DNA from: Bacteroidales bacterium
Lineage (GTDB): Bacteria; Bacteroidota; Bacteroidia; Bacteroidales; WCHB1-69
Assembly (NCBI GenBank): GCA_017438945.1
Contig: JAFRUI010000027.1
Coordinates: 1-39,820, forward strand
Length of the DNA stretch: 39,820 nucleotides
Direction: 5' to 3'
Below, in pieces: positions 23,293-31,226 of this stretch. How positions within the stretch are numbered: position 1 is the first letter of the stretch; every line of letters begins with the position of its first letter. The notes beneath the pieces were generated by a model that worked only from the letters and a program-made list of their open reading frames with translations, ran no database searches and was not told the DNA's origin. Both the position numbers and the translations under genes were made by a program.

Positions 23293-25224
23293 TTATGAAC
23301 GACGAGGTAAATGTTTTCGGCGGATTATCAGTAAGATGAGCAAGCTGGATAAGAGAACGGCTGACAATACGATGATTATTGGGATTGCGTAAGAGATTTT
23401 GGTTATTTCACACACATTGTCCCCCACTTTGACGACATACACGCCCGATCGCTTGCCTAAATTTATCGGTACTTTGTTCTCCCCTTGACGCAGGAAAAGG
23501 TATTGCTTGTGTATGATATTTCCTTGTGGATCATAGATTTCCAGCGGTGTGACACAATATTCCTCCACCGTAACGGTCAGTTTGTGCTTTTTCCGGGAAA
23601 AAGTGCGGTTTGTGTGGCTGACTACGGTGAGAATTTTATCGTTTCTTATGTGGAAGTAGTCCTTCGTCTGCTGCCAGAATAAGTCTCCTCTTTCTGCCAG
23701 ATATTGGTCCAGCTTCCGGCAGCTTTCCTCCCATTGCGTCAAGCTTTGGGGAATGTTGAATCGTTGCACCTGCATGGGGATCTCCTCTTTCAGCAATCGG
23801 AGGATGTTGTCCAAATGGGGCTTTGTTTCCTGGTATCTGAAACGTGTTTTGTTGAGTTGCTCCAGCCTTAAAAGGAACTGGTTCTTGAATATTTTGCTTT
23901 CGAGCAATTTACGGAAAAAGAGCGTGGACGCCCTGCCCGTGCTCCAGTATTTGCCTGTAAAGGTAGCCATCGTGTAAACGTCGTATTTGAGTTTGTCGAG
24001 GCAGCAGTCCCCGTCGTAAAATACCCACTGCCAGGGGCCTTTTGGATTTTGCCAGCATCGTGCGTTATTAGCAGGCCAGTCCCAATTGGTGGAAAATAGT
24101 TCGAATATGAAGTAGTCGATGATGTTGAGGATGTCGATTTGCTTTGTCAGTTGGTGATACTGAGCTGTGTCGGAGAGATCTGCCGTCTCCAACCAGTGGA
24201 AAAGTGTTTTGAAATCGTCAGCGGAGCCGCATTCCGCTGCGTCCCAAGCGTTGATGATGTTGACGTTGTTGCAGTCGACGACATAATGGTTTTCCAGGTA
24301 GCGTTCATCGACTTTTTCCTCGATGAAGTAGATGCCCCAGTATTCGCCGTTGAGGAAGAGCACTGCCGGACGAGATGCGGTGGTGCCCATGTTGAGTGGG
24401 AACGCAATCCTATTCGCAAGCCAGTCGTTCACGCCTGAAGGGGTGGATGCGTTTCTGAACGGTCTTAGTACCAGGTGCTTGTATTTTTCCAACTCGGATT
24501 CTTCAAAAATCCTGTATTTGAAGTTTTTCTTCCCGTATTCCTGTCGGGCATAGAGCTTAAGACCTTTTTGCTGTGCTCTTCTGGCGCGTATGCCGCCATG
24601 TGTGCGCAGCCCCGCCAGCTGGTTGAAACCGCAGTTCCCGTCGGCATAGAACTCCACATTCACTGCCCGTTCCCATTCGCGGCCATGTTGGGCGTAATTG
24701 CCGGTTCCTTCTGGATCTTTTGGGTCGCAAAATTTTCCCGGAACCATAATGCCCGTGTCGTAAGCGAAAAGGGAAAGGGAGTCGGCACAGATGGAGATGA
24801 CCGGAAGGCCGTGGAGGTCACAGTCCAACGAACCGATGAAATAGGATTGTGTTACGACAGGGGTGACGCGGTTTCCTTGTCTGTCGAATGCCGCGGCACG
24901 GATCACAATCCCTTTCGTCACGGAACGGGGAAGATAGAATTCGTTTTTCGGTGAAATCGGGATTTTGTAGATGTTTGAGCGGGATTCCAGCTGCTTATCC
25001 AACATCAGTGGCTCTTGATAGCGGGCTGATGTTGCGCTCGGACTGTTTCCGTTCAACGTATAGCGGATGGTGAGGTCTGGATTGTCGCAGGTCATCGTCA
25101 CCGGGAAGGCCTCCGCAAAAATCCCCCCTGATGGCGAAAAGTGAACCTCATCGCTTTGCGCCCATAAAGGAACCGAAAAACAAAAAATGAGTATAATGTT
25201 GATTATTAGATTCTTAATCTGCAT
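23293..25224 (-). CDS. CotH-like protein with C-terminal membrane helix
   Basis: 643 residues, exported (IINIILIFCFSVPLWAQ signal). Residues about 23-125 form a beta domain of the chitobiase/FN3-like type (VHFSPSGGIFAEAFPVTMTC, IRYTLNGNSP). The CotH kinase-like domain follows (about 180-470). It has RTHGGIRARRAQQKGLKLYA, LRPFRNAS, LFLNGEYWGIYFIEEKVDER, the acid-rich FYDGDCCLD, and an FELFSTNWDWPANNARCW segment. CotH relatives phosphorylate proteins or bind the surface of spores or cells. The C-terminus has one long hydrophobic helix (IPIIIVLSAVLLSSLLILLII) and then RRKHLPRRS, so the protein is anchored with its bulk outside the cytoplasm. Start at 25224 is preferred; 25248 would add eight residues. 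It follows wecB by about 35 bases. Confidence 0.82.
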   Translation of the reverse strand: MQIKNLIINIILIFCFSVPLWAQSDEVHFSPSGGIFAEAFPVTMTCDNPDLTIRYTLNGNSPSATSARYQEPLMLDKQLESRSNIYKIPISPKNEFYLPRSVTKGIVIRAAAFDRQGNRVTPVVTQSYFIGSLDCDLHGLPVISICADSLSLFAYDTGIMVPGKFCDPKDPEGTGNYAQHGREWERAVNVEFYADGNCGFNQLAGLRTHGGIRARRAQQKGLKLYARQEYGKKNFKYRIFEESELEKYKHLVLRPFRNASTPSGVNDWLANRIAFPLNMGTTASRPAVLFLNGEYWGIYFIEEKVDERYLENHYVVDCNNVNIINAWDAAECGSADDFKTLFHWLETADLSDTAQYHQLTKQIDILNIIDYFIFELFSTNWDWPANNARCWQNPKGPWQWVFYDGDCCLDKLKYDVYTMATFTGKYWSTGRASTLFFRKLLESKIFKNQFLLRLEQLNKTRFRYQETKPHLDNILRLLKEEIPMQVQRFNIPQSLTQWEESCRKLDQYLAERGDLFWQQTKDYFHIRNDKILTVVSHTNRTFSRKKHKLTVTVEEYCVTPLEIYDPQGNIIHKQYLFLRQGENKVPINLGKRSGVYVVKVGDNVCEITKISYAIPIIIVLSAVLLSSLLILLIIRRKHLPRRS

Positions 25225-25259
25225 TGTGTACCTGTTTTTCTGTTTCAATAGTTGTTATC

Positions 25260-26339
25260 TCATCGCCTCATCGTCTCCGCAATGATCTCCGCCGCATGGC
25301 CGTCGCCATAGAGCGCGATGGGGAACACCGGCGGTACATCCATCAGATTCTGAACGGTTTGCAGGATGGCGGCAGGCTCCGTCCCGACCACGTGGTTGTA
25401 GCCACAGCCCACCAGTTCCGTCCATTCGGTCTCGTTGCGTAGGGTGATGCAGTATTTCCGCATGTAATACGCCTCTTTCTGCAGCCCGCCGCTGTCAGTC
25501 ATCACCAACGTGCCATGATTCAGCAGGTAGAGCATCTCCAAATATCCGACTGGCTCGATAAATTGGATGGGTGAGCGGTCAATGGGATAGCCGATGGCTT
25601 CCAGACTCTTGCGTGTGTGCGGGTGCAGGGGGCAAACGATGGGGATGGTATTGCTCGTTTGTTCGAGTGCGTAAAGCAACTGTTTGAGTATTTGCGGATG
25701 ATCCACATTTTCGGTACGATGTAAAGTGCAGAGGGCATATCGGTCGGGAAGGGTGGCGGTTGGTTTTCGCATGAGCGGGGCGAATTCCCGGGCCGCATCC
25801 TTCATCACGTCGCCGCTCATTACGACTTGCGCTCCGTTTGCTAAGCACCCTTCGTTACGCAGCTGGTTCATGGCTATCTCAGAGGGACAGAACAGCAAAT
25901 CACTGATGCGGTCGGTGAGGATGCGGTTAATTTCCTCCGGCATGGCCTCGTTATAGGACCGCAGTCCAGCTTCGACGTGTGCCACTCGGATGTGCAGCTT
26001 CTTGGCGGCAAGAGCGCCCGCGAGGGTTGAATCCGTGTCGCCGTAGACCAGCACCCAATCTGGCTTTTCTTGCAACAGAACCTCTTCGATCTTCTCCATC
26101 ATGCGGCCGGTGAGTGCACCATGCGGAAGCCCATGGATGTCAAAGTGATACGACGGTTTGGGGAGTTGCATCTCTTCAAAAAAGAGTTGCGACATGTTCT
26201 GGTCAAAATGCTGTCCTGTGTGTACGATGATTTCCTGAATGTCAGGATATTGTGACAAAGCACGGGATACGACAGCGGCTTTGATGAACTGCGGCCTCGC
26301 TCCGAGGATGGTGATTATTTTGAGGGTCTGATTATTCAA
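25260..26339 (-). CDS. wecB: UDP-GlcNAc 2-epimerase (non-hydrolysing)
   Basis: 359 residues, GT-B fold. It converts UDP-GlcNAc to UDP-ManNAc for surface polysaccharides. Conserved parts are TILGARPQFIKAA near the start, VHTGQHFDQNMS, VYGDTDSTLAGALAA, AHVEAGLRSYNEAMPEEINR, TLHRTENVD and the nucleotide site TDSGGLQKEAYY. The first codon is TTG (26337-26339). No ATG lies between the in-frame stop upstream and the first beta strand, so a TTG start is needed. Its last residues Thr-Met-Arg-Arg and the stop are encoded by two 8-bp CGATGAG-type units. The CotH-like gene follows directly. Confidence 0.92.
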   Translation of the reverse strand: MNNQTLKIITILGARPQFIKAAVVSRALSQYPDIQEIIVHTGQHFDQNMSQLFFEEMQLPKPSYHFDIHGLPHGALTGRMMEKIEEVLLQEKPDWVLVYGDTDSTLAGALAAKKLHIRVAHVEAGLRSYNEAMPEEINRILTDRISDLLFCPSEIAMNQLRNEGCLANGAQVVMSGDVMKDAAREFAPLMRKPTATLPDRYALCTLHRTENVDHPQILKQLLYALEQTSNTIPIVCPLHPHTRKSLEAIGYPIDRSPIQFIEPVGYLEMLYLLNHGTLVMTDSGGLQKEAYYMRKYCITLRNETEWTELVGCGYNHVVGTEPAAILQTVQNLMDVPPVFPIALYGDGHAAEIIAETMRR

Positions 26340-26359
26340 TGCAACAATAAATTAGATGG

Positions 26360-26367
26360 CAAAAGTA
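26360..26367 (-). promoter_or_regulatory. -7 box for wecB
   Basis: TACTTTTG on the minus strand, 21 bases before the TTG start. Confidence 0.55.
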
Positions 26368-26403
26368 CAATTTTTTCGACTTAATTCATCATTCTTCACA
26401 CAT

Positions 26404-26440
26404 CGCACGTCATACGTCAGTCCTCAGTCTTCAGTCCGAT
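26404..26440. repeat. Heptamer array at the PNGase gene end
   Basis: CACGTCA TACGTCA GTCCTCA GTCTTCA GTCC. On the gene strand it reads GGACTGA AGACTGA GGACTGA. It encodes the last residues (Gly-Leu-Lys-Thr-Glu-Asp) and the TGA stop. Confidence 0.75.
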
Positions 26441-28126
26441 AAGTACTCCGGACACGTTCCACGCGCTGAAGTAAGACCCCTCGCGTTGTCCTTGCGGGAT
26501 GGCGATGGTGATGGTGTGTTCGCCCGGTGTGAGGCCAGTGAGGTCGAAATAGACAGGTTGTGTGGCGGTGCCGGGGCACCAGCCTGAGCGGGAATAGTCA
26601 GAGGATGACATTCCGTTCCAGAAGTTACCAGAGGCGGGGTTGAAGACCCGGAAGGTTCCGCAGTCGCTGCGCCACGGGGTGTGACTGAAACGCGGCTTCC
26701 CGTCGATGAGGATGACGTTCTCTTTCGGCACGAACTCGTCGCCCGTGTCCCAGCCTCCGTGACCTGTGCTGATGTAGCGCAGTCGCAGCGAGGTTAGCCC
26801 TTCGGGAACGGTGAATGTCACCGTAAGTGAGTCTGTTTCAAATAATTTCCCGTAATTTTGTCCCGACATCTCCATCACGTTGCAGGTGTTGAAGAGTGGT
26901 TGCGTCCAATATTCCTTGTTGATGTCCCCCGTCCATTCGTAGCTTTCGGGGTAAGCCTTGAGGTCGAGGGTGATTTTGTGGCCGCCAGCATCGTAGTTGC
27001 CGATGAATGCCCCGATATAGACATCGCCCTGCAGATATTGTCGTAAGTCGCTTACATCCTGCTTGTAGTATGCGGCATCTTCCCATTCTTTGTCGTTTAG
27101 CGAGCGATACTGGTTGAAGTGGTGTACCCCGAAAGGCGTGAAGAAGCGGACTAATTCCACCAGCGGCGTGTAGTCTTTCTCCAACTTGATGCCCTGATAT
27201 TGTTCGCCGTTCTTGTCGGTGAAAGTCGGCAGCACGCCCACACTGTCAATCAGCGCATTCAGGAAGCTGATTTTCGAGGCGGGGATGACGAAGATGGAGC
27301 CCGTGCGGTCGTAGGCATCTCCGTTCGACTTTTCCGTGAGCTCTGCAAATATCTGGTAGTGAGCAGGTAGTTGCTGAAGCTTAAGTCGTTTCAGGATGAT
27401 AGTGCCGTTGGAGTAGGGCAGGGTGGTGTCGTAGGGGATCATGGAAGTTTTCGGAAGTTTTGGGTTGAAGCAGATCTGTGCGTTGCGGAAAATGGGAATG
27501 GTGATGACCAGTTTTTCCTTTTCGAGGCTGTTGAGGGCGCGACTGGTCATATACGTGCCGAGGTTGGCGGGGATGACCGGCTTTACGTCCATCTTGTTCC
27601 GCGAGGTTGTCCCGAATGATTCGGACGCAAGGCGTGTGGTGGCATTGCCGTTGCGCGTGTATCGCACGAGCACGCCGGGCAGGTCAGCGAATGTTGTGGT
27701 CGGAGTGGCGCGGTACTTCAGATCCTCTGTCATCCATATCTCCATCCGGTTGGAAAAGAGCGAGGTGGTGTATTTCTTACATCTGTAGCCATCGATTATT
27801 TCGACTTTCTCAAACTGATAGTCGTTGCCAGTATGGAGCGAGATGCCAGTGAAATACTGCTCTTTCCCTGAGTAATAGAGCTGGTAGAAGGCGGTGTCAT
27901 GCGCGAAGTCGATATAGGTGTAGTGCTTCGCGATGCCGGGGATAGGATTGGGTTCCTCGGGGTTGGCGGAGGAGATGCATAGTTGGTCGTTGGAGACCGT
28001 CACTAAGGTGCGTGACGTGTCGCCACTGCCATCAGTGAAAGATTCGTAGATCAGTCGGTACTGCGCATTCGCGGTGCAGAGTGTTAAGATTACGGTGACA
28101 AGGAAGATGAATGTTCTTTTAATCAT
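26417..28126 (-). CDS. PNGase F-like glycoamidase with N-terminal domain
   Basis: 569 residues, exported (signal TFIFLVTVILTLCTANAQ). Residues about 22-195 form a first domain whose WMTEDLKYRATPTTTFADLP and GVLVRYTRN segments resemble GLPGLI proteins. The rest matches peptide-N-glycosidase F. The first half is near RFFTPFGVHHFNQYRSLNDK; the second has YISTGHGGWDTGDEFVPKEN, then TPWRSDCGTFRVFNPASGNF, SSSDYSRSGWCPGTAT and SAWNVSGVLIGL. PNGase F releases N-glycans from asparagine. The acid in GGWDTGDEF could be the catalytic Glu, but that needs a structural alignment. Domain order suggests a glycan-harvesting enzyme in the periplasm or outside. Start at 28126 follows a -7 box at 28155. Confidence 0.85.
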   Translation of the reverse strand: MIKRTFIFLVTVILTLCTANAQYRLIYESFTDGSGDTSRTLVTVSNDQLCISSANPEEPNPIPGIAKHYTYIDFAHDTAFYQLYYSGKEQYFTGISLHTGNDYQFEKVEIIDGYRCKKYTTSLFSNRMEIWMTEDLKYRATPTTTFADLPGVLVRYTRNGNATTRLASESFGTTSRNKMDVKPVIPANLGTYMTSRALNSLEKEKLVITIPIFRNAQICFNPKLPKTSMIPYDTTLPYSNGTIILKRLKLQQLPAHYQIFAELTEKSNGDAYDRTGSIFVIPASKISFLNALIDSVGVLPTFTDKNGEQYQGIKLEKDYTPLVELVRFFTPFGVHHFNQYRSLNDKEWEDAAYYKQDVSDLRQYLQGDVYIGAFIGNYDAGGHKITLDLKAYPESYEWTGDINKEYWTQPLFNTCNVMEMSGQNYGKLFETDSLTVTFTVPEGLTSLRLRYISTGHGGWDTGDEFVPKENVILIDGKPRFSHTPWRSDCGTFRVFNPASGNFWNGMSSSDYSRSGWCPGTATQPVYFDLTGLTPGEHTITIAIPQGQREGSYFSAWNVSGVLIGLKTED

Positions 28127-28154
28127 TGTATTTCTGTTTGTAATATTGAAAGCG

Positions 28155-28162
28155 CAAATGTA
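28155..28162 (-). promoter_or_regulatory. -7 box for the PNGase-like gene
   Basis: TACATTTG on the minus strand, 29 bases before the ATG at 28126. Confidence 0.55.
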
Positions 28163-28211
28163 CATATTTTTTGCTAACATTCATAATAGTCCTAAAGCGG
28201 CTAAAGATTAA

Positions 28212-28240
28212 CAAAAAAAGGCGCGAAAACTCGCGCCTTT
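28212..28240 (-). terminator. Terminator of the rplM-tsf operon
   Basis: AAAGGCGCGA / TCGCGCCTTT (10 bp) with loop GTTT on the minus strand, followed by a T-run. It lies 22 bases after the tsf stop. Confidence 0.88.
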
Positions 28241-28261
28241 CGTATTAGGAGTGTTTTTGGA

Positions 28262-29269
28262 TTACTCGCCAATCTGTCTGCGGACGAAGCTGACACAAGC
28301 CAGATCTTTGTCCATTCTTTTGACGTAGTCGCCGACGCTCTCTTTACCGTCGCTGCCCATGACGAGCGCTTGGTATTTGAGGGTGCTTTCCTTGAAGAAC
28401 TTCACCAGACGGCCTTGGGCGATTTGCTGGATCTGTTTCTCATTGAGGTTAGCAGCAGCTTTTTCAGCTTCCTCAACCTTGATTTTGCGGGCGAGTTCGG
28501 CCTGCTCTTCGGTGATCCAACCTTTAGCCATATTGGAGTTGATATGGTCGTCGCTGTCGACGTGGGCGGGGTTGATGCCGGCTTTGTGCAGTGCGGAATC
28601 AACGGCTCTCTGGATCATTTCGAGACGGGTCTTCTCGATGCCGACGGCCAGTTCGCGGTCTTTCACCTCTTGCGGGATGGCGTTTTCGTCGAGGGCGACG
28701 GGAGCCATAGCGGTGATGTGAAGGGCGACGTTGTGGGCGGCTTCGGCAGCTTTCTCACCGGGTTTGTTGAAGCCCACGAGAGTGGCCTTGTGGTTGCCCA
28801 TGTGGTTGTATGCTTCCACGTAGGGGGCTTCCAGAACGAGGTAGTCGGGGCATTCGATCTTCTCACCGGTTTTGCCGGTCATTTCGACCAGTTTCTCGGC
28901 GACGGTCATGCCGCCACAGTCCATGTTCATCAGATCTTCTTTCGTCTTGATGTCGGCAGCCATAGCCTTGTCGAGGACGCTGTCGGTGAAGTTGACGAAT
29001 TCTTCGCCTTTGCCCACGAAGTCGGTTTCGCAAGCCATGACGAGCATATAACCTTTGGTTCTGTCGGCGTTGGTCTTGGCGATGATACGGCCTTCGTTGG
29101 AGGAGCGGTCAGCGCGTTTGGCGGCTACTTTCTGGCCTTTCTTGCGGAGGATGTCGCGTGCTTTTTCGAAGTCGCCTTCAGCCTCGACGAGGGCCTTCTT
29201 GCAGTCCATCATGCCGATACCAGTCTCTTGTCTCAGTTTGTTAACATCTGCAGCTGTGATATTAGCCAT
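28262..29269 (-). CDS. tsf: Elongation factor Ts
   Basis: 335 residues. It exchanges GDP for GTP on EF-Tu. The N-terminal UBA-like domain (DVNKLRQETGIGMMDCKKAL) and the TDFVGKGEEF signature in the core are clear. The two EF-Ts core repeats and a C-terminal helical part (about 235-335) complete it. It follows rpsB by 29 bases, as is usual in bacteria, and the operon terminator comes next. Confidence 0.97.
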   Translation of the reverse strand: MANITAADVNKLRQETGIGMMDCKKALVEAEGDFEKARDILRKKGQKVAAKRADRSSNEGRIIAKTNADRTKGYMLVMACETDFVGKGEEFVNFTDSVLDKAMAADIKTKEDLMNMDCGGMTVAEKLVEMTGKTGEKIECPDYLVLEAPYVEAYNHMGNHKATLVGFNKPGEKAAEAAHNVALHITAMAPVALDENAIPQEVKDRELAVGIEKTRLEMIQRAVDSALHKAGINPAHVDSDDHINSNMAKGWITEEQAELARKIKVEEAEKAAANLNEKQIQQIAQGRLVKFFKESTLKYQALVMGSDGKESVGDYVKRMDKDLACVSFVRRQIGE

Positions 29270-29298
29270 ATTGTTGTAAGATTTTTCTGTGATTAAAA

Positions 29299-30111
29299 TT
29301 ATTCGTTGTTCTTGCGGGAGACTCTTCTGCGGCGGCCGCCTTCGCGATCGTCGTTTTCGTTCTCTTCGGCTTCGTTCTCGGCGTTCATTTCAGCCATTTC
29401 CTCTTCCATGCGGTCCTTGTTCATCTCGCGTTCGGCCTGTCCTTCGCGGATGGCGTCGCAGATAGCTTTGAGGATCACAGCGATTGACTTGGATGCGTCG
29501 TCATTTGCCGGGATGGGGAAATCCACCATATTCGGGTTGGAGTTGGTGTCCACGATAGCGAAAGTGGGGATGGCGAGTTTGCGTGCCTCAGCCAGGGCGA
29601 TGTGCTCTTTCATGATATCCACGATGAAGACGGCTGCGGGGAGGCGGGACAGGTCGCTGATGGAGCCCAAGTTCTTTTCCAGTTTGGCGCGTTCACGGCT
29701 GATTTGCAGGCGTTCGCGTTTGGAGATGTTCTGGAATTGGGGGCTTTCGATCAGACGGTCGATGTCGCTCATTTTTTTCACAGCCTTGCGGATGGTGAAG
29801 AAGTTGGTGAGCATGCCGCCGGGCCAACGCTCGGTCACGTAAGGCATGTTGACTTCCTTGACCATGTTGGCGACGGTCTCCTTGGCTTGTTTCTTGGTGG
29901 CCACGAAGAGGATTTTGCGGCCGGAGCGAGCGATGCTCTTGGCGGCGCTGCAGGCGTCCTCTATCTTGTCCATCGTTTTGTAGAGGTCGATGATGTGGAT
30001 GCCATTCTTCTCCATGAAGATGTAGGGAGCCATGGCGGGGTTCCATTTTCTTTTCAGGTGTCCGAAATGACAACCAGCTTCTAATAATTCTTCAAATTGT
30101 ACGTTTGACAT
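29299..30111 (-). CDS. rpsB: 30S ribosomal protein S2
   Basis: 270 residues. The start FEELLEAGCHFGHLKRKWNP, ILFVATKKQAKETV, RWPGGMLTNFFTIRKA and the VDTNSNPNMVDFPIPANDDA motif are all typical. The C-terminal 45 residues are a charged extension (Glu/Asn/Asp, then GGRRRRVSRKNNE) longer than in many bacteria. It is third in the order rplM-rpsI-rpsB-tsf. Confidence 0.97.
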   Translation of the reverse strand: MSNVQFEELLEAGCHFGHLKRKWNPAMAPYIFMEKNGIHIIDLYKTMDKIEDACSAAKSIARSGRKILFVATKKQAKETVANMVKEVNMPYVTERWPGGMLTNFFTIRKAVKKMSDIDRLIESPQFQNISKRERLQISRERAKLEKNLGSISDLSRLPAAVFIVDIMKEHIALAEARKLAIPTFAIVDTNSNPNMVDFPIPANDDASKSIAVILKAICDAIREGQAEREMNKDRMEEEMAEMNAENEAEENENDDREGGRRRRVSRKNNE

Positions 30112-30216
30112 TTTCTTTTTTTTGATTTGTTTACATTCTTGAAAGCAACGGTGGAGTAGTCCTACGCGGGAATCTTCACCGTTTCGATACTAAACACTGT
30201 CCAAACAAGATTCCGA
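30112..30216 (-). other. rpsI-rpsB spacer with a hairpin
   Basis: 105 non-coding bases. On the minus strand AACGGTG/CACCGTT (7 bp) encloses about 25 bases, itself with GTAG/CTAC. An S2 leader or a processing site could sit here. It does not match a leader I know. Confidence 0.35.
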
Positions 30217-30603
30217 TTAACGTTTGGAGAATTGGAATCTCTTACGGGCTTTGGGCTGACCGGGTTTCTTACGTTCCACCATACGCGGGTCGCGGCGCAG
30301 GAAGCCTTGGGCTTTCAGAGCCGGGCGCAGTTCGGGGTTCACCTGGGTGAGGGCCTTCGCGATAGCCATGCGGAGAGCCTCGGCCTGACCGGTGACGCCG
30401 CCGCCGTCCAGATTGGCCTTGATGTCATACTGACCCATCAGGTTGGCCACTTGGAGGGGTTGCTCGACCTTGTATTGCAGGGTGGGGACGGAAAAATATT
30501 CCTTATAGTCACGGTTGTTCACCATGATTTGGCCGCTGCCGGGCTTCATGTAAAGGCGGGCGACTGCGGTTTTTCTTCTGCCTAATGTATTGATCACTTC
30601 CAT
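30217..30603 (-). CDS. rpsI: 30S ribosomal protein S9
   Basis: 128 residues with a conserved start (INTLGRRKTAVARLYMKPGSG), GGGVTGQAEALRMAIAKAL in the middle, and the basic tail KPGQPKARKRFQFSKR that reaches the P-site tRNA. It starts 2 bases after rplM. Normal length and order. Confidence 0.97.
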   Translation of the reverse strand: MEVINTLGRRKTAVARLYMKPGSGQIMVNNRDYKEYFSVPTLQYKVEQPLQVANLMGQYDIKANLDGGGVTGQAEALRMAIAKALTQVNPELRPALKAQGFLRRDPRMVERKKPGQPKARKRFQFSKR

Positions 30604-30605
30604 TG

Positions 30606-31061
30606 TTATTTAATATCCTTAATGTTAATTACTTTGGGTTGTTGAGCTTCATGCGGATGGTTCGGACCCACATACACATGGAGGTTGCGGAACAGCTGGG
30701 CACCGAGTCTGTTCTTCGGGAGCATGCCCTTGATGGCGTGTTCCAGAATGCGTCTCGGATCCTTGCGCATCACTTCCTTCGGAGTGGCGAAGCGCTGTCC
30801 GCCAGGATACGTGGTGTGGTGGACATATTGCTTGTCCGTCCATTTGTGTCCCGTGAATTTCACCTTCTCCGCGTTGATGATGATCACATTGTCGCCGCAA
30901 TCGAAATGAGGCGTGTAATAAGGCTTGTTCTTGCCTTTCAGTATGCGTGCCACCTGTGTAGCGAGGCGGCCCACAACCATCTCCTGGGCGTCAACTACCA
31001 CCCATTCTTTCTTGACGATTTTCTCATTCGCCGAAATTGTTTTGTAACTTACTGCATCCAT
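30606..31061 (-). CDS. rplM: 50S ribosomal protein L13
   Basis: 151 residues. DAQEMVVGRLATQVARILKG, VIIINAEKVKFTGHKW and GMLPKNRLGAQLFRNLHVY are the family blocks. First gene of the operon. The leader is about 105 bases from the -7 box at 31173 and includes a 9-bp hairpin. Confidence 0.97.
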   Translation of the reverse strand: MDAVSYKTISANEKIVKKEWVVVDAQEMVVGRLATQVARILKGKNKPYYTPHFDCGDNVIIINAEKVKFTGHKWTDKQYVHHTTYPGGQRFATPKEVMRKDPRRILEHAIKGMLPKNRLGAQLFRNLHVYVGPNHPHEAQQPKVINIKDIK

Positions 31062-31086
31062 TTTTTCAGTTTTGTCATTCTTTTGC

Positions 31087-31112
31087 GAGAGATATCTTCA
31101 CCCATATCTCTC
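31087..31112 (-). promoter_or_regulatory. Hairpin in the rplM leader
   Basis: GAGAGATAT / ATATCTCTC (9 bp) with an 8-base loop, 25 bases ahead of the rplM start. It could be an L13 autoregulation site or simple leader structure. Confidence 0.4.
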
Positions 31113-31172
31113 TGATTTCTAATTTTTTTCCTTTGCTAACTTAAGGATAATAATCGAGATTTTTTAAGCGCG

Positions 31173-31180
31173 CAAAAATA
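31173..31180 (-). promoter_or_regulatory. -7 box of the rplM-rpsI-rpsB-tsf operon
   Basis: TATTTTTG on the minus strand, exact consensus, between the DUF819 gene and rplM. Confidence 0.55.
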
Positions 31181-31226
31181 GACTTTTTTTGGATATAGTC
31201 AAGAGGTGTTGAAAAATATTTTTTGG

